Assembly: GCA_022447545.1 (NCBI GenBank)
Contig: JAKVBI010000002.1
Location: 257,107 to 293,259, forward strand
DNA from: Myxococcota bacterium
Lineage (GTDB): Bacteria > Myxococcota_A > UBA9160 > SMWR01
DNA: 36,153 nt
Direction: 5' to 3'
Positions 9,381-18,322 of this stretch are shown here, one piece after another. Under the pieces are notes generated by a model. The model did not search any database. It was not told the DNA's origin and was given only the letters and a program-made list of their open reading frames with translations. A program made the position numbers and the translations under genes. Numbering within the stretch: the stretch's first letter is position 1; the number at the start of each line of letters is the position of its first letter.

Positions 9381-9483
9381 CGCGGGCGCTTAACTACCAG
9401 TTTGCACCCCAACGTGGGATTTCCTCAGCGCCCCGCACCGCCTGGACCCAGGCAAAGGGGTCGCAAAGGGCAGCAAGAATTCG

Positions 9484-11622
9484 ATGACGAACACTCCGAT
9501 CGCACCGACCCCCACACCGTCGAATCTGCGCACGGCCGCACTCTCTCTGTCGATCCCGGCTGCAATCGCGCTCATCTCGATGACCGATCGCGTTCACTCG
9601 AATCCGACGCTACTGCTTACGTTCTGGGGAGTCGCTGGGGCCATCGCACTGGCGCAGCTCGCCGTCCTCTGGACAGCTCGAGCCCACGGGCGAACGCTGG
9701 AGTTCGAATTCACCGCCAAACCCGCCCACTACGTGCAGGCGACCCTGCACTCCTACCTCATTATGTATTGGGGTTATTTCTGGAGCCCGTTCTACCGCGA
9801 GATTCCCCTGATCGCCGCTCAGATCCTGTTCCTCTACGGACTGGAGATGGTCATGGCATGGGGACGCGGGCGGCCCTGGAAGAGTGGCATCGGGTCCTTT
9901 CCTATCATCTTCAGCACCAACTTCTTCCTGTGGTTTCACGACGATTGGTTCTTCATGCAGTTCCTGATGGTTGCCGTGGGAGCCCTCGGCAAGGAGTTCT
10001 TTACCTGGACTCGGGATGGCAAGAGAACCCACATCGTCAACCCGTCGGCCTTCTCCCTTTCACTCTTCTCTCTGGGCCTGTTGCTGACGGGCACCTCCCA
10101 CTACACCACGGGCTGGGACCTCTCCGCCACGCTCGGTTATCCACCCTATATCTTCATCTTCATTTTTTGCCTGGGGCTGGTGGTTCAGACCCTGTTCGGC
10201 GTGACCTTGATGACATTCTCAGCGGTGTCGAGCCTGGCAGCCCTGACGTTCCTCTATCACCTGGTCTTTGGTGCGTACTTGTTCGAAGCTGCCGGGATCC
10301 CCAGTGCGGTCTTCCTCGGCTGTCATCTGTTGATCACGGATCCCGCGACCACACCACGTAGCGACACCGGTAAGGTGTTCTTCGGTGTCCTCTACGGCAT
10401 CGGGGTGTTCGCCACCTATGCACTGCTCCTCCATCTGGGAACGGACACCTACTACGACAAACTCCTGTGCCTACCCTTATTGAATCTCAGTGTTCGTTGG
10501 ATCGACCGAGCCGCCGCGCGCTTCGTCGAACAGTTCAACGGACTGTCTCTACCCGCGGCGCTAACCGGTGAACACCGGAACCGGGCCCACATAGCGCTAT
10601 GGATTTGCACCTTCGCGGGCCTCTACGCGTTCGGGTGGATAGCCCCGGCCGATCTAGAACGGCGCGTAGGGCTGCACGTCGCCATCGCGGACGTCCGTAT
10701 GGCCGAAGGGAACCCCGAGGCAGCGGTTGGCAGCTATTTGCGAGTGCTCGATCTACTCCCCGAAGATGTCGGATCCCAGCGCGCAGTGGGATTGATCTCC
10801 GTTGAGCAGGGCAACTGGGCACGCGGAGAAGCGGTACTCACGGCTCTCTCCCCGTCGCGCCCAGGCGACCTTCCACTCCAAGATGCATTGGCACGAGCAC
10901 GACTCGCCCTGGACAAGCCCGCACGTGCCCTTCAGCCGCTACAGTTGGCAGCGTCCCTGGATCCCCAGAACCCATCGCGCTACACCGACATCGCCCGAAC
11001 ACTGGAACGCGTGAAGGATTTCAGAGGCGCTGCGGCTGGATACAGAGAAGCGTTGAACCTGGACCCGAACCACGCTGAGGCCCATGCCGACCTGGGCTAC
11101 CTCCTGCACTGGCAGGGCAACATCCAGGGTGCTGTCGAGCACTATCGGGCGGCCGTCGCCGCCAACTCCCGACTCGGTTCAACCCACGGAAACTTGAGCC
11201 TGCTCCTGCGCTACCTGGGCCAGGATGAAGATGCAGAACGCCACTTCGATCGCTTTGCACACCTCGTGTCCGCCCAGTTACGCTCCGCCGATGGCGCCAC
11301 CGCTTCGGGGCCGGTGACCGTGGACGTCGCGATATTCGACGCCGAAACCGGTGGCACAAAGCTCTACCAGGAGCGCCACGTCGACCTTCTCCTGAAGCAG
11401 GGCACCTTCCACCTGAACCTCGGAGAGGGGGCACCCGATACTGCGTTCGGATCAGAAGTCGATGTCACAGAATTGTTAAGGACAGAGCAAGGCGCGCGCT
11501 TCGTCGAGATCACCACTGGGGGTCAAACGCTGCTTCCCCGTAGCAGCATCCCTCAACTTCCCGCGCCGGGCGAAGGAATCCCCGCTCCGATTTGGCGACG
11601 GGCACGACTGGGATCCGAATAG
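9484..11622 (+). CDS. RnfD/NqrB-like membrane protein fused to TPR repeats
   Basis: The N-terminal half (about residues 15-390) is a polytopic membrane domain. Segments N-P-S-A-F-S-L-S-L near 186 and L-L-I-T-D-P-A-T-T-P-R-S-D-T-G-K near 282-297 resemble RnfD/NqrB, the flavin-bearing ion-pump subunits. A short W-D-L-S-A-T (211-216) is reminiscent of the FMN-threonine site but lacks its usual spacing. The C-terminal half (about 395-600) has tandem 34-residue TPR helices (for example A-A-A-G-Y-R-E-A-L-N-L-D-P-N-H-A-E-A-H-A), followed by a beta-rich tail without recognised motifs. No other Rnf or Nqr subunit is present, so an ion pump is unlikely; an electron-transfer or assembly scaffold is possible. 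The start has only a weak ribosome site. It is followed after 21 bp by the carotenoid-oxygenase gene, probably in one operon. Confidence 0.72.
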   Translation: MTNTPIAPTPTPSNLRTAALSLSIPAAIALISMTDRVHSNPTLLLTFWGVAGAIALAQLAVLWTARAHGRTLEFEFTAKPAHYVQATLHSYLIMYWGYFWSPFYREIPLIAAQILFLYGLEMVMAWGRGRPWKSGIGSFPIIFSTNFFLWFHDDWFFMQFLMVAVGALGKEFFTWTRDGKRTHIVNPSAFSLSLFSLGLLLTGTSHYTTGWDLSATLGYPPYIFIFIFCLGLVVQTLFGVTLMTFSAVSSLAALTFLYHLVFGAYLFEAAGIPSAVFLGCHLLITDPATTPRSDTGKVFFGVLYGIGVFATYALLLHLGTDTYYDKLLCLPLLNLSVRWIDRAAARFVEQFNGLSLPAALTGEHRNRAHIALWICTFAGLYAFGWIAPADLERRVGLHVAIADVRMAEGNPEAAVGSYLRVLDLLPEDVGSQRAVGLISVEQGNWARGEAVLTALSPSRPGDLPLQDALARARLALDKPARALQPLQLAASLDPQNPSRYTDIARTLERVKDFRGAAAGYREALNLDPNHAEAHADLGYLLHWQGNIQGAVEHYRAAVAANSRLGSTHGNLSLLLRYLGQDEDAERHFDRFAHLVSAQLRSADGATASGPVTVDVAIFDAETGGTKLYQERHVDLLLKQGTFHLNLGEGAPDTAFGSEVDVTELLRTEQGARFVEITTGGQTLLPRSSIPQLPAPGEGIPAPIWRRARLGSE

Positions 11623-11643
11623 AGCCCGGGAGTACCCTCGCGG

Positions 11644-13188
11644 TTGCCCGTGAACCCTACATCGGCGATGCTCGACCAATCCGCAAGGAGCCCTGTCGTG
11701 CACGGCAAAGCATTCTCCAAACCTGACGACGCTCCGGCCTGGGTCCTGGACTTCGAAAACCCCTACCTCCGCGGCATTCATGCCCCCACGGCTACCGAGA
11801 CCACAAGCGACGCGTGCCCAACCATTGCAGGCGAGTTGCCCACAGACCTCGAGGGCGCGCTCGTGAGAAACGGGCCCAACGCCAATGTTCCCCCCTCGAA
11901 CCTCTACCACTGGTTCGATGGCGACGGCATGGTCCATGGCGTCTACTTTCGAAACGGACAGGCCCGCTACCGCAGCCGTTGGATCCGGACCCGCGGACTC
12001 GCCGCCGAGGCCCGAGCCAGCGAGTCCCTGTGGCCCGGCGTAATGGGACCCTTCGATACCCAACGCAGTGACGGCTACATCAAGGACACTGCCAACACCG
12101 ACCTGGTGTGGCACCACGGCAACCTACTGGCGCTGTGGTATCTATGCGGCACCCCCTACCGCATCGACCCGCTCAGCCTCGACACTCTCGGTCCCGAGGA
12201 TTTTGGCGGCGCGCTCGGCTCCACCGTGTCTGCCCACCCGAAAGTCGACCCTCGCACGGGTGAACTCGTCTACTTCACCCTGTCCGATTTCGAACCCCCC
12301 TTCATGCGCTACGGCGTGGTCTCTCGGGAGGGCGAGCTCGTCCACGAGATTCCCATCGATCTGCCGGGCCCACGAGCCCCTCACGACATCACCATTACCG
12401 AGCACCACTCCATCCTCCATGACTTTCCTTTTTTTCACGACACCACAGTGTTGCGCGAACACGGCTATCGCGTCGCGCGCTTCCATCGCGACTTGCCCAC
12501 TCGCTTCGGGGTGATCCCGCGTCGCGGCGACGCGGATCGTCTCAGGTGGTTCGAGTTCGAGCCCGGCTATGTGCTCCACATGGTCAACGCCTGGGAGGAC
12601 GGCGACTGGATCGTCATGGATGGTTGCCTGCAGCCTGACCCGGGCATCCGCCGCCGCAAAGAAGAAGGAGAACTCGCTTCGATGTTGGGTTATCTGCGGA
12701 TCAACTCCCATCTGCACCGCTGGCGAATGAACCTCCGCACCGGGCAGACCTCCGAGGAAGCGCTGGACGATCTCAACGTCGAGTTCCCCCTGCCCGACAC
12801 CGAGCGCTACGGCGAACACACCCGCTTCTCCTACCTCCACCACCTACCCGCCGACGCGTACACAGTGGACTTCCGCGCGCTGGTCAAATACGACCACGAA
12901 AGCGGTGCCTCCACCCGCTACGATTACCCCACGGGTTGGTTCGGCGGTGAAGCCCCCTTCGCTCCACGGCGAAACTCGGCGAGCGAAGACGATGGGTACG
13001 TGATCAGTCTGATGACCCACGGCGAAGAGCTGCGCTCGGAATGCTGGATCTTCGATGCCCGCGAGATCGAGCGCGGCCCTGTGGCACGTATCGCCCTGCC
13101 CCAACGCGTGCCGTCGGGCTTCCACGCCAAGTGGATCACGAACGCCCAGTTGAGAAACGAGCCAAAGAGCCCGTCGGATCGCGACTGA
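11644..13188 (+). CDS. Carotenoid-cleavage-type dioxygenase (RPE65/lignostilbene dioxygenase family)
   Basis: This Fe(II) dioxygenase of the seven-bladed-propeller family cleaves C=C bonds in carotenoids, apocarotenoids or stilbenes. In 514 residues the four iron-binding histidines are evident: H198 (A-H-P-K), H247 (A-P-H-D-I), H312 (V-L-H-M-V-N-A-W-E-D) and H494 (G-F-H-A-K-W). Their spacing matches apocarotenoid oxygenase. The early N-G-P-N-A-N and W-F-D-G-D-G-M-V-H signatures are also typical. The start is uncertain: TTG 11644 is given (GGGAG at 11628-11632), with ATG 11668 as the alternative. It lies 21 bp behind the RnfD-like/TPR gene. No carotenoid synthesis gene is in the window, so a lignin-type stilbene or another alkene could be the substrate. 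Confidence 0.9.
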   Translation: MPVNPTSAMLDQSARSPVVHGKAFSKPDDAPAWVLDFENPYLRGIHAPTATETTSDACPTIAGELPTDLEGALVRNGPNANVPPSNLYHWFDGDGMVHGVYFRNGQARYRSRWIRTRGLAAEARASESLWPGVMGPFDTQRSDGYIKDTANTDLVWHHGNLLALWYLCGTPYRIDPLSLDTLGPEDFGGALGSTVSAHPKVDPRTGELVYFTLSDFEPPFMRYGVVSREGELVHEIPIDLPGPRAPHDITITEHHSILHDFPFFHDTTVLREHGYRVARFHRDLPTRFGVIPRRGDADRLRWFEFEPGYVLHMVNAWEDGDWIVMDGCLQPDPGIRRRKEEGELASMLGYLRINSHLHRWRMNLRTGQTSEEALDDLNVEFPLPDTERYGEHTRFSYLHHLPADAYTVDFRALVKYDHESGASTRYDYPTGWFGGEAPFAPRRNSASEDDGYVISLMTHGEELRSECWIFDAREIERGPVARIALPQRVPSGFHAKWITNAQLRNEPKSPSDRD

Positions 13189-13305
13189 TACCGGGGAACG
13201 GGGAAGCAGTCCGATCAGTCTTCACGTTCTACTCCCCCCCGGCAGGGCTTCGCAAGGGTCCGGAAGGGCCCCGGGAATCCACAGCAATCGTGGTAGGGTG
13301 CAGCC

Positions 13306-14151
13306 ATGAGCCGCTTCGAGATCGCAGACGCACACCAACATGTGGGAGGCCTGGGCGACGCCTTGGGCGCATGGGGCAAGGACGCCCCGGGGCCCGACGA
13401 GGAGCGACGCACCCGACTGGCCGCCATGGATACCATCGGGGCCTCATGGTCGGTCATTCAGCCGTCCCATTCCTACCTCAAGGCAGACGGAATTCGAGAC
13501 ACGCGCCGTGTCAACGACGCAATGGCGGTTTATCGCCAGGCGGCACCGGATCGATTTCGCGTAGCACTTGGCACCGTCGAGCCCTCTCACGGCGAGCACA
13601 GCCTGGAGGAGATTGACCGCGTATCCCAGGAACTCTCCCTCGACGGGCTTTCGTGGCATCACCGCCTCCAAGGAGGCTTCATCGACAGCCCATGGATGCG
13701 CCCCTATCTGAAGCGCATGAGCGAACTCAACCTCGTGCCCGCAATCCACACCAACGCCGAGTCGAAGCTCGAGGCTCCCTGGCGACTCCAGAAGCTGGCC
13801 CTCGAGTTCCCAGAGCTGACCTTCCTTGCCTACGACGCCTTCTACTCCTATGAGCAAACCACCGAGGTGATCTTTCTGGCCGAGCAGACCCCCAACATCG
13901 TCTGGGATCTCGGCGGCCCCTACACCCCGGGGCTGTTCCAAATCATCGAACCGGCCATTCGGAACCTCGGCGCCGAACGCTTCTGCTTCAGCGCCGACAT
14001 GAGCTATGTGGCCAGTATGAAAAAGTCCCCGCCCCCGCTCCTCGATTCGATCGTATCCTCGACGCTAAGCGACGACGACAAACAAACCCTGCTCGCGGGC
14101 AGCGTGCGCCGATTGTTCGGCACGCTCGAGCCACCGGCCCCTGACTCCTGA
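13306..14151 (+). CDS. Amidohydrolase_2 family protein, short form
   Basis: This 281-residue TIM-barrel metal hydrolase begins M-S-R-F-E-I-A-D-A-H10-Q-H12, the strand-1 H-x-H metal motif. A C-terminal F-S-A-D-M-S-Y segment supplies the expected catalytic Asp. It belongs to a more compact group than the two paralogues at 4068-6415 and is not a close copy of them. The ATG follows a modest GTAGGG site. It begins 117 bp after the carotenoid-oxygenase gene on the same strand. A lactonase or decarboxylase role is possible; nothing in the sequence decides. Confidence 0.8.
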   Translation: MSRFEIADAHQHVGGLGDALGAWGKDAPGPDEERRTRLAAMDTIGASWSVIQPSHSYLKADGIRDTRRVNDAMAVYRQAAPDRFRVALGTVEPSHGEHSLEEIDRVSQELSLDGLSWHHRLQGGFIDSPWMRPYLKRMSELNLVPAIHTNAESKLEAPWRLQKLALEFPELTFLAYDAFYSYEQTTEVIFLAEQTPNIVWDLGGPYTPGLFQIIEPAIRNLGAERFCFSADMSYVASMKKSPPPLLDSIVSSTLSDDDKQTLLAGSVRRLFGTLEPPAPDS

Positions 14152-14532
14152 TCCAATGGCCAATTTCAGCCAATAAGCCCTACACCAACCCGGTAGCCCT
14201 GACTCTCGGCGCACAAATCACATAAATGCATAACCGGGAACCGATACCGAGTGAATCGATGTGGGTTGCCTCGCTTCAACTCCAACATGACACCCGACCA
14301 AGAAACCGTCACGGAAAGAGCAGGTTTCCCTTTAGCTGACCCAAACAAGCATATTGTTTGCACTGTTTGAGGCAGCAAGGCCGATTCAAAGCGGCCTCTA
14401 ATGTCAGAATCTCAACTCTAGAAACAAGCGAGCGCTAGCGCGTGTCTAGCCGCAACATACAAAAAAATGCTCGTGGCGAAGCGGTGGAGGATGCATCTTC
14501 CGCCGACCAACTCGACCAGTGAATGGTCGTGA
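14152..14532. other. Non-coding, AT-richer interval with several inverted repeats
   Basis: No convincing gene is present between the amidohydrolase stop and the sulfotransferase remnant. It contains a perfect 7-bp repeat CAAACAA/TTGTTTG (14342-14360, loop GCATA), a 6-bp hairpin AGGCCG/CGGCCT (14378-14397), and the 10-bp palindrome GCGCTAGCGC (14432-14441). There is also a run of seven A at 14461-14467. Composition is visibly less GC-rich than the neighbours. This looks like a decayed or recombined junction. Confidence 0.5.
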
Positions 14533-14880
14533 TCAGCGGAGAATCGGCTCGAACAGGCCGCCAATTTTCTAGCGGAGTACTTGCGCGCGGCCCTCGGAGC
14601 GAAAGCAGAAGGTCGTCTGCGAATGGTCGCCTATCCCGACACCTTCGACCGTTTCATCCGCAGCGATCTACCCGCCTACTTCGGCTATGAGGTCAACACG
14701 GCGACGCGGGAACGAATGATTTCCGCCACCACTCATTTCTCGAAGACTCCTGGAAAACTCTTTGCTCCCGATGACGATCAAAAGCGGGCTCGGGCGGAAG
14801 CCATTCCCGGCCTCGTCGAGTTGGTCGAGCGAAAACTCGGAGGGATCTATCAAGAGATGCTGGCGCGATCGAATTACTGA
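14533..14880 (+). pseudogene. C-terminal remnant of a sulfotransferase-family protein
   Basis: About 115 codons remain open from 14533 to the stop. The translated pattern (R-M-V-A-Y-P-D-T-F, then S-D-L-P-A-Y-F-G-Y, then T-R-E-R-M, then K-T-P-G-K-L-F-A-P-D-D, then L-G-G-I-Y-Q-E-M-L) resembles the last third of bacterial sulfotransferase-family proteins of about 330 residues. The N-terminal PAPS-binding P-loop and most of the fold are missing. The same frame upstream holds a TGA at 14530-14532 and only a short, unrelated-looking stretch from ATG 14467. There is no ribosome site. I read it as a decayed or deletion-truncated gene; a short expressed protein from TTG 14581 cannot be excluded. Family assignment is by pattern memory only. 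Confidence 0.55.
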
Positions 14881-14971
14881 TCTTAGTGTCGTTTCGAGGA
14901 AATGGCCTCTGCAGCGAGACCAGTGAGCACGAGGGCAATAGTTCCGAAACCGTTGACCAATGTAAATCCAG

Positions 14972-15361
14972 CTACATGCGCGGGAAGCGCTGACGCCAGT
15001 GTTTCCTGAAGGGGAATCCGAACTGCAGATCGTTGCTGCGGTCATCTATTTTCCGTAGGACTGCACGCAAACGCCAAGGCTGGATCCGGTCGAAATCTGG
15101 CTCCCACTCCAGCTTCTCTGCAACCTCCTTGCGGATCTTGCGTTTCCAGGTCCGAGGCGCCCCCCCCTGAGCCCTGGCCAATTCGATGGAGAGTTGCTCC
15201 TCGATCTCCCACAGGATGAGAGTCTGCTCGACGTGCTTGCGCCATTCTTCAAGTGAGATGGCGTACTTCGCACGCACGCCGTTACCGCGGTGGATCCACC
15301 AGCCCAGACACACGGCTCCCCAACCCGAGAGGCCCATTGCGATGGCGATAGGATCTTCCAT
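14972..15361 (-). CDS. Small membrane-anchored protein of unknown function
   Basis: I do not recognise this 129-residue protein. It starts M-E-D-P-I-A-I-A-M-G, with one hydrophobic segment at about residues 4-22 (G-L-S-G-W-G-A-V-C-L-G-W-W-I). A charged, helical cytoplasmic-type domain follows, rich in E, R, K and W (for example E-E-W-R-K-H-V-E-Q and R-K-I-R-K-E-V-A-E-K-L-E-W). The start at 15361 is chosen because GGAG lies nine bases upstream and the membrane segment follows directly; an upstream in-frame ATG at 15430 lacks these supports. It stands alone between the sulfotransferase remnant and the SnoaL-like gene. Amino-acid composition looks like a real protein, but no family evidence is available. 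Confidence 0.5.
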   Translation of the reverse strand: MEDPIAIAMGLSGWGAVCLGWWIHRGNGVRAKYAISLEEWRKHVEQTLILWEIEEQLSIELARAQGGAPRTWKRKIRKEVAEKLEWEPDFDRIQPWRLRAVLRKIDDRSNDLQFGFPFRKHWRQRFPRM

Positions 15362-15561
15362 GACTTTCTTCTCCGACCGATGACCCGGGGACAATGCCGA
15401 GTGACACTGCAATCGGTCGGACGTGGGCAACCATGAAGCTCCGGAACGCGATGCCAGGCGATTTCCGCGCTAGAAACCAAGGCTGTGGGGAATCGCTCCC
15501 AAAGATTTGCGGATTCCAGCCGTCCTACTGGGATGAAGATGGGTGCCGCTGATCTTGTGGG

Positions 15562-16011
15562 TCATTCCGGGGGCGAGAAGTCCTCGGGCATGTTCTCGGT
15601 GTAGCAGCGTTCTTCGACCCGTTGGGAGATGCGCCAACCCGCTTCGGTCCGCACAAGTTCGTCCACGTACCAAAGCCCGCAAATGAAAACGTGTTCGCCA
15701 CCGTCGCGATCCATCACCATCGGGTTGTGACAGATGGTACGTGCCGTTGCCCGGTCGCCGTCGAGTTCCACCACCAAATTCGAGATCATGTGCTGAAAGC
15801 TCTTGAACAGGACCATCGCGCGTCCCAGGAAGGCCTTGGTCTCCTCCAGGCTTCCCTTGGCCCCCCCCATGGCGGTGTAGTCGATGAAGGCGTCTGGCGT
15901 AAAGACCTCGTCGAGGCCGTCCCAATTGCGCGTATCGATACAGTGGGAATAACGAACCAAGAGATCTTGAATCTCGATCCGATCCGAAATCTGCTGGAGG
16001 GTCATGGTCAT
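15562..16011 (-). CDS. SnoaL-like / NTF2-fold protein
   Basis: This 149-residue protein has the cone-shaped NTF2 fold pattern of the SnoaL_4 group. It has an N-terminal helix I-Q-D-L-L-V-R-Y-S-H-C-I-D, then D-E-V-F-T-P-D-A-F-I-D-Y, then strands with A-T-A-R-T-I-C-H-N and G-L-W-Y-V-D-E-L-V-R-T-E-A-G-W-R-I-S. Relatives include polyketide cyclases, dehydratases and beta subunits of ring-hydroxylating dioxygenases; many are isomerases or of unknown role. ATG 16011 has GGAG eight bases upstream. It is divergent from galactokinase (start 16169) with 157 bp between them. The catalytic role cannot be named. Confidence 0.78.
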   Translation of the reverse strand: MTMTLQQISDRIEIQDLLVRYSHCIDTRNWDGLDEVFTPDAFIDYTAMGGAKGSLEETKAFLGRAMVLFKSFQHMISNLVVELDGDRATARTICHNPMVMDRDGGEHVFICGLWYVDELVRTEAGWRISQRVEERCYTENMPEDFSPPE

Positions 16012-16168
16012 GCTTCTGGCTCCTCGTGCAATGCGACCACCCGTGAGGCGGCGGGGTTCGGCGGATCACTGGAAACTCCAGCGGTCACGGCGATGCGATT
16101 CTAGCCGACCCTGTGCGGTCGACACGACTCGGCCATACTTCCCCGGAACTCGGGCGGTAAACCAGACG

Positions 16169-17338
16169 ATGGGAGAACCGGGCTTGTCCCTACGAGACCA
16201 TGTGATCACTCGCTTCGTAGAACATCATGGCGAGTCACCCAGTGCGCTGGTGCGCGCTCCGGGCCGAGTGAATCTGATAGGTGAACACACCGACTACAAC
16301 GAGGGGTTCGTGCTCCCCATGGCGATCGACCGCGAGTGTTGGATCGCCCTGCGACCGCGAAACGACACGCGCGTGCGGATTCATTCGCTGCTGCACGATG
16401 AATCCATGGAGTTCGACGTCACGGCTCCCGAACCCGGAAGTGGCTGGGCCGAGTACCCCAAAGGCGTCGCCTGGGCGATGACCGAGGACGGACACGCCCT
16501 CAACGGATGGGAGGGCATCGTAGGCAGCAGCGTGCCTCTTGGGGCGGGCCTGTCGTCATCGGCCTCTTTCACGCTGGCGTCGGCACGCGCCTTGGCTGGG
16601 GTGTCGGACATCAGCTGGGATCCGGTCGCGATGGCGAAGCTCTGCCAGCGCGCCGAGAACCACTGGCTCGGCGTCCACTGCGGCGTCATGGACCCATTGA
16701 TCTGCTCCGTGGGCCGGGAAGGGCAAGCCGTCCTGATCGACTGTCGCAACCTCGACCAGCGCCCCGTCCCCCTGCCACCCGACACGGGAATCGTAATTCT
16801 GGACACCGGCACGCGGCGCGGACTGGTGGGCTCGGCCTACAACGAGCGCCGCAACCAGTGCGAACAGGCCGCGCGAGCCCTGGGAGTGGAGAGTCTACGA
16901 GACATATCGGATGAAGATCTCGAAAAGGGCAGTATCCACCTCGAGGCCGTCCCTCTCCGCCGGGCGCGGCACGTGGTAGGCGAGAACACGCGCACCCTCG
17001 AGGCCGCACGGGCCATGCAGGCCGGTGACGCTGAGCGCCTGGGCTCATGTATGAACGCCAGCCACCAGAGCCTGCGCGATGACTTCGAGGTCTCCTCCCA
17101 CGAACTCGATGTCATGGTGGAGTGTGCCCGTGGGCTCTCAGGTTGTCTTGGCGCCCGCATGACGGGCGCGGGTTTCGGTGGCTGTGCGCTGGCACTGGTC
17201 GAAGCCGCCGCAATTCCGGCCTTCTGTGAAGAAGTGGCCCAACGCTACACCCAAGCCTCAAACTTCCAACCCCAAGTCCACGTCTGCCGTGCGCGTGCGG
17301 GGGTGGAGTGGTTCCCCGACGCAGTCAGCTCTCGTTGA
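16169..17338 (+). CDS. galK: Galactokinase
   Basis: This GHMP-family sugar kinase phosphorylates alpha-D-galactose at C1 using ATP (Leloir pathway). All signatures are present in 389 residues. These are motif 1 at G32-R33-V-N-L-I-G-E39-H-T-D42-Y, the P-loop-like motif 2 P-L-G-A-G-L-S-S-S-A (123-132), the catalytic Asp D175 in G-V-M-D-P-L, and motif 3 R-M-T-G-A-G-F-G-G-C-A (330-340). Length matches E. coli GalK (382). ATG 16169 is the most sensible start although its ribosome site is weak. No galT, galE or galM is nearby. The 3' end overlaps the convergent PadR gene by 14 bp. A related anomeric sugar kinase is a less likely alternative. Confidence 0.92.
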   Translation: MGEPGLSLRDHVITRFVEHHGESPSALVRAPGRVNLIGEHTDYNEGFVLPMAIDRECWIALRPRNDTRVRIHSLLHDESMEFDVTAPEPGSGWAEYPKGVAWAMTEDGHALNGWEGIVGSSVPLGAGLSSSASFTLASARALAGVSDISWDPVAMAKLCQRAENHWLGVHCGVMDPLICSVGREGQAVLIDCRNLDQRPVPLPPDTGIVILDTGTRRGLVGSAYNERRNQCEQAARALGVESLRDISDEDLEKGSIHLEAVPLRRARHVVGENTRTLEAARAMQAGDAERLGSCMNASHQSLRDDFEVSSHELDVMVECARGLSGCLGARMTGAGFGGCALALVEAAAIPAFCEEVAQRYTQASNFQPQVHVCRARAGVEWFPDAVSSR

Positions 17339-17861
17339 TCTGTTTCTCGAGATCGTCGAACCAGGACAGCATGGCGCGCTCATAGGTGAGCCCGAAACCC
17401 AGGGCCAGCGCCATGGAGTTCTGTACCGAGGGCTCGCCCAACCGCTCGGCATCGCGTTCAAAGCTCTCGAGACGCTCTTCGTGCTTGATCCGCTCTGCGC
17501 GGACGTAGCGCTGAAGCTTCTTCGGATCCACGTCGTTGGCGAAAAACAGGGTCAACAGAAAGGGGATCCTGACCAGATCCGCACTGGGTGCCTGGGAGAT
17601 CCATTCCTGAAACGCCTCGCGACCGGAGTCGGTGATCGAAAATGGGCGCCGGTCTCGGGGGCCCACCTCGCCCGCTTCAATCAGACCCTTTTTGCTCAAA
17701 GTGCGCAGCTCTCGGTAGATCTGGCTCCCCGTGGTGTTCCAGAAATGTCCCACCGTTCGCTCGATGACCTGAGTCAGCTCCCAGCCATTCCGCGGTCGAT
17801 CCTGAAGAAAACCCAGAATCGTGCCTGCCGTCGCATTGAATTCAGCCACCCGTCCTCCCAT
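17325..17861 (-). CDS. PadR-family transcriptional regulator
   Basis: This 178-residue regulator has an N-terminal winged helix (about residues 10-85: T-I-L-G-F-L, then N-G-W-E-L-T-Q-V-I-E, then S-Q-I-Y-R-E-L-R-T-L-S-K-K-G-L-I-E, then R-P-F-S-I-T-D-S-G-R-E). A C-terminal helical dimerisation domain of the Vir_act_alpha_C kind follows (A-E-R-I-K-H-E-E-R-L-E-S-F-E). PadR proteins repress phenolic-acid stress or efflux genes. Its target is not evident here. The stop is embedded in the galK 3' end (14-bp overlap). ATG 17861 is used; an in-frame GTG at 17849 has GGAGG close before it, so the first four residues are uncertain. Confidence 0.88.
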   Translation of the reverse strand: MGGRVAEFNATAGTILGFLQDRPRNGWELTQVIERTVGHFWNTTGSQIYRELRTLSKKGLIEAGEVGPRDRRPFSITDSGREAFQEWISQAPSADLVRIPFLLTLFFANDVDPKKLQRYVRAERIKHEERLESFERDAERLGEPSVQNSMALALGFGLTYERAMLSWFDDLEKQINES

Positions 17862-18322
17862 CGAAATCGCATTCCGTCGGACACGAGCCGGCTCGAAGGC
17901 ATCCCCGCAAGGGATCCAATGGGCTCCATTGCCCCGGTTTCAGCCTGAACCGGCGCGTTCCGCCTGGCTCGGCACCTGCTCGATCGCCTTCCTCCCAGGC
18001 CTGTGGATTCCTACTGGTTTGGGCCTGACTCTCAGCGTCGAACCTTCAATTTAGTGTCTCAATCTGGAACGCGCACCCTGGAAAACGGCGGAAACTCAGG
18101 TCAAAACGCCTGAAAAACTCGTAAGTATCTGAAAAATAAAGGGAAAATATACTCCATATCGTCACTCCTATTTAGAGTTAGAAAGTAGACCTTTATAGGG
18201 TTATTCCTAATTGTACGGTGTAACCCACCTATGTATTTTTCGGTCGAATCTGGACGGACCGACGGGCAGATGCCCGATTCCCCGGCCAGCCAATGCGGCA
18301 AGAAGCCGCCAGGAGTGCCCCG
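17862..18322. promoter_or_regulatory. Divergent intergenic region with AT-rich core and hairpins
   Basis: No gene is seen here. CCGGTT/AACCGG (17934-17953, 8-base loop) lies upstream of padR. The stretch of about 18110-18245 is markedly AT-rich for this genome. It contains TTAGAG (18172-18177) 16 bases before TATAGG (18194-18199), a candidate plus-strand promoter for the exported-protein gene. Further on are the tight hairpin CGGGCA-GA-TGCCCG (18263-18276) and GCGGC-AAGAA-GCCGC (18295-18309), the latter directly before the ribosome site AGGAG. A long leader with two hairpins suggests control at the RNA level, but I could not match a known riboswitch. Confidence 0.4.

Noticed and set aside
9484-11622. 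A complete Rnf or Nqr ion pump
   Set aside because: Only one RnfD/NqrB-like domain is present, with no partner subunits, and the FMN-threonine motif does not have the usual spacing.
14467-14880. A second possible read-through TGA (14530-14532) in the frame of the sulfotransferase remnant
   Set aside because: There is no cysteine-type redox motif around it, no suitable stem-loop directly after it, and the gene lacks its N-terminal two thirds. Decay explains it better than selenocysteine.
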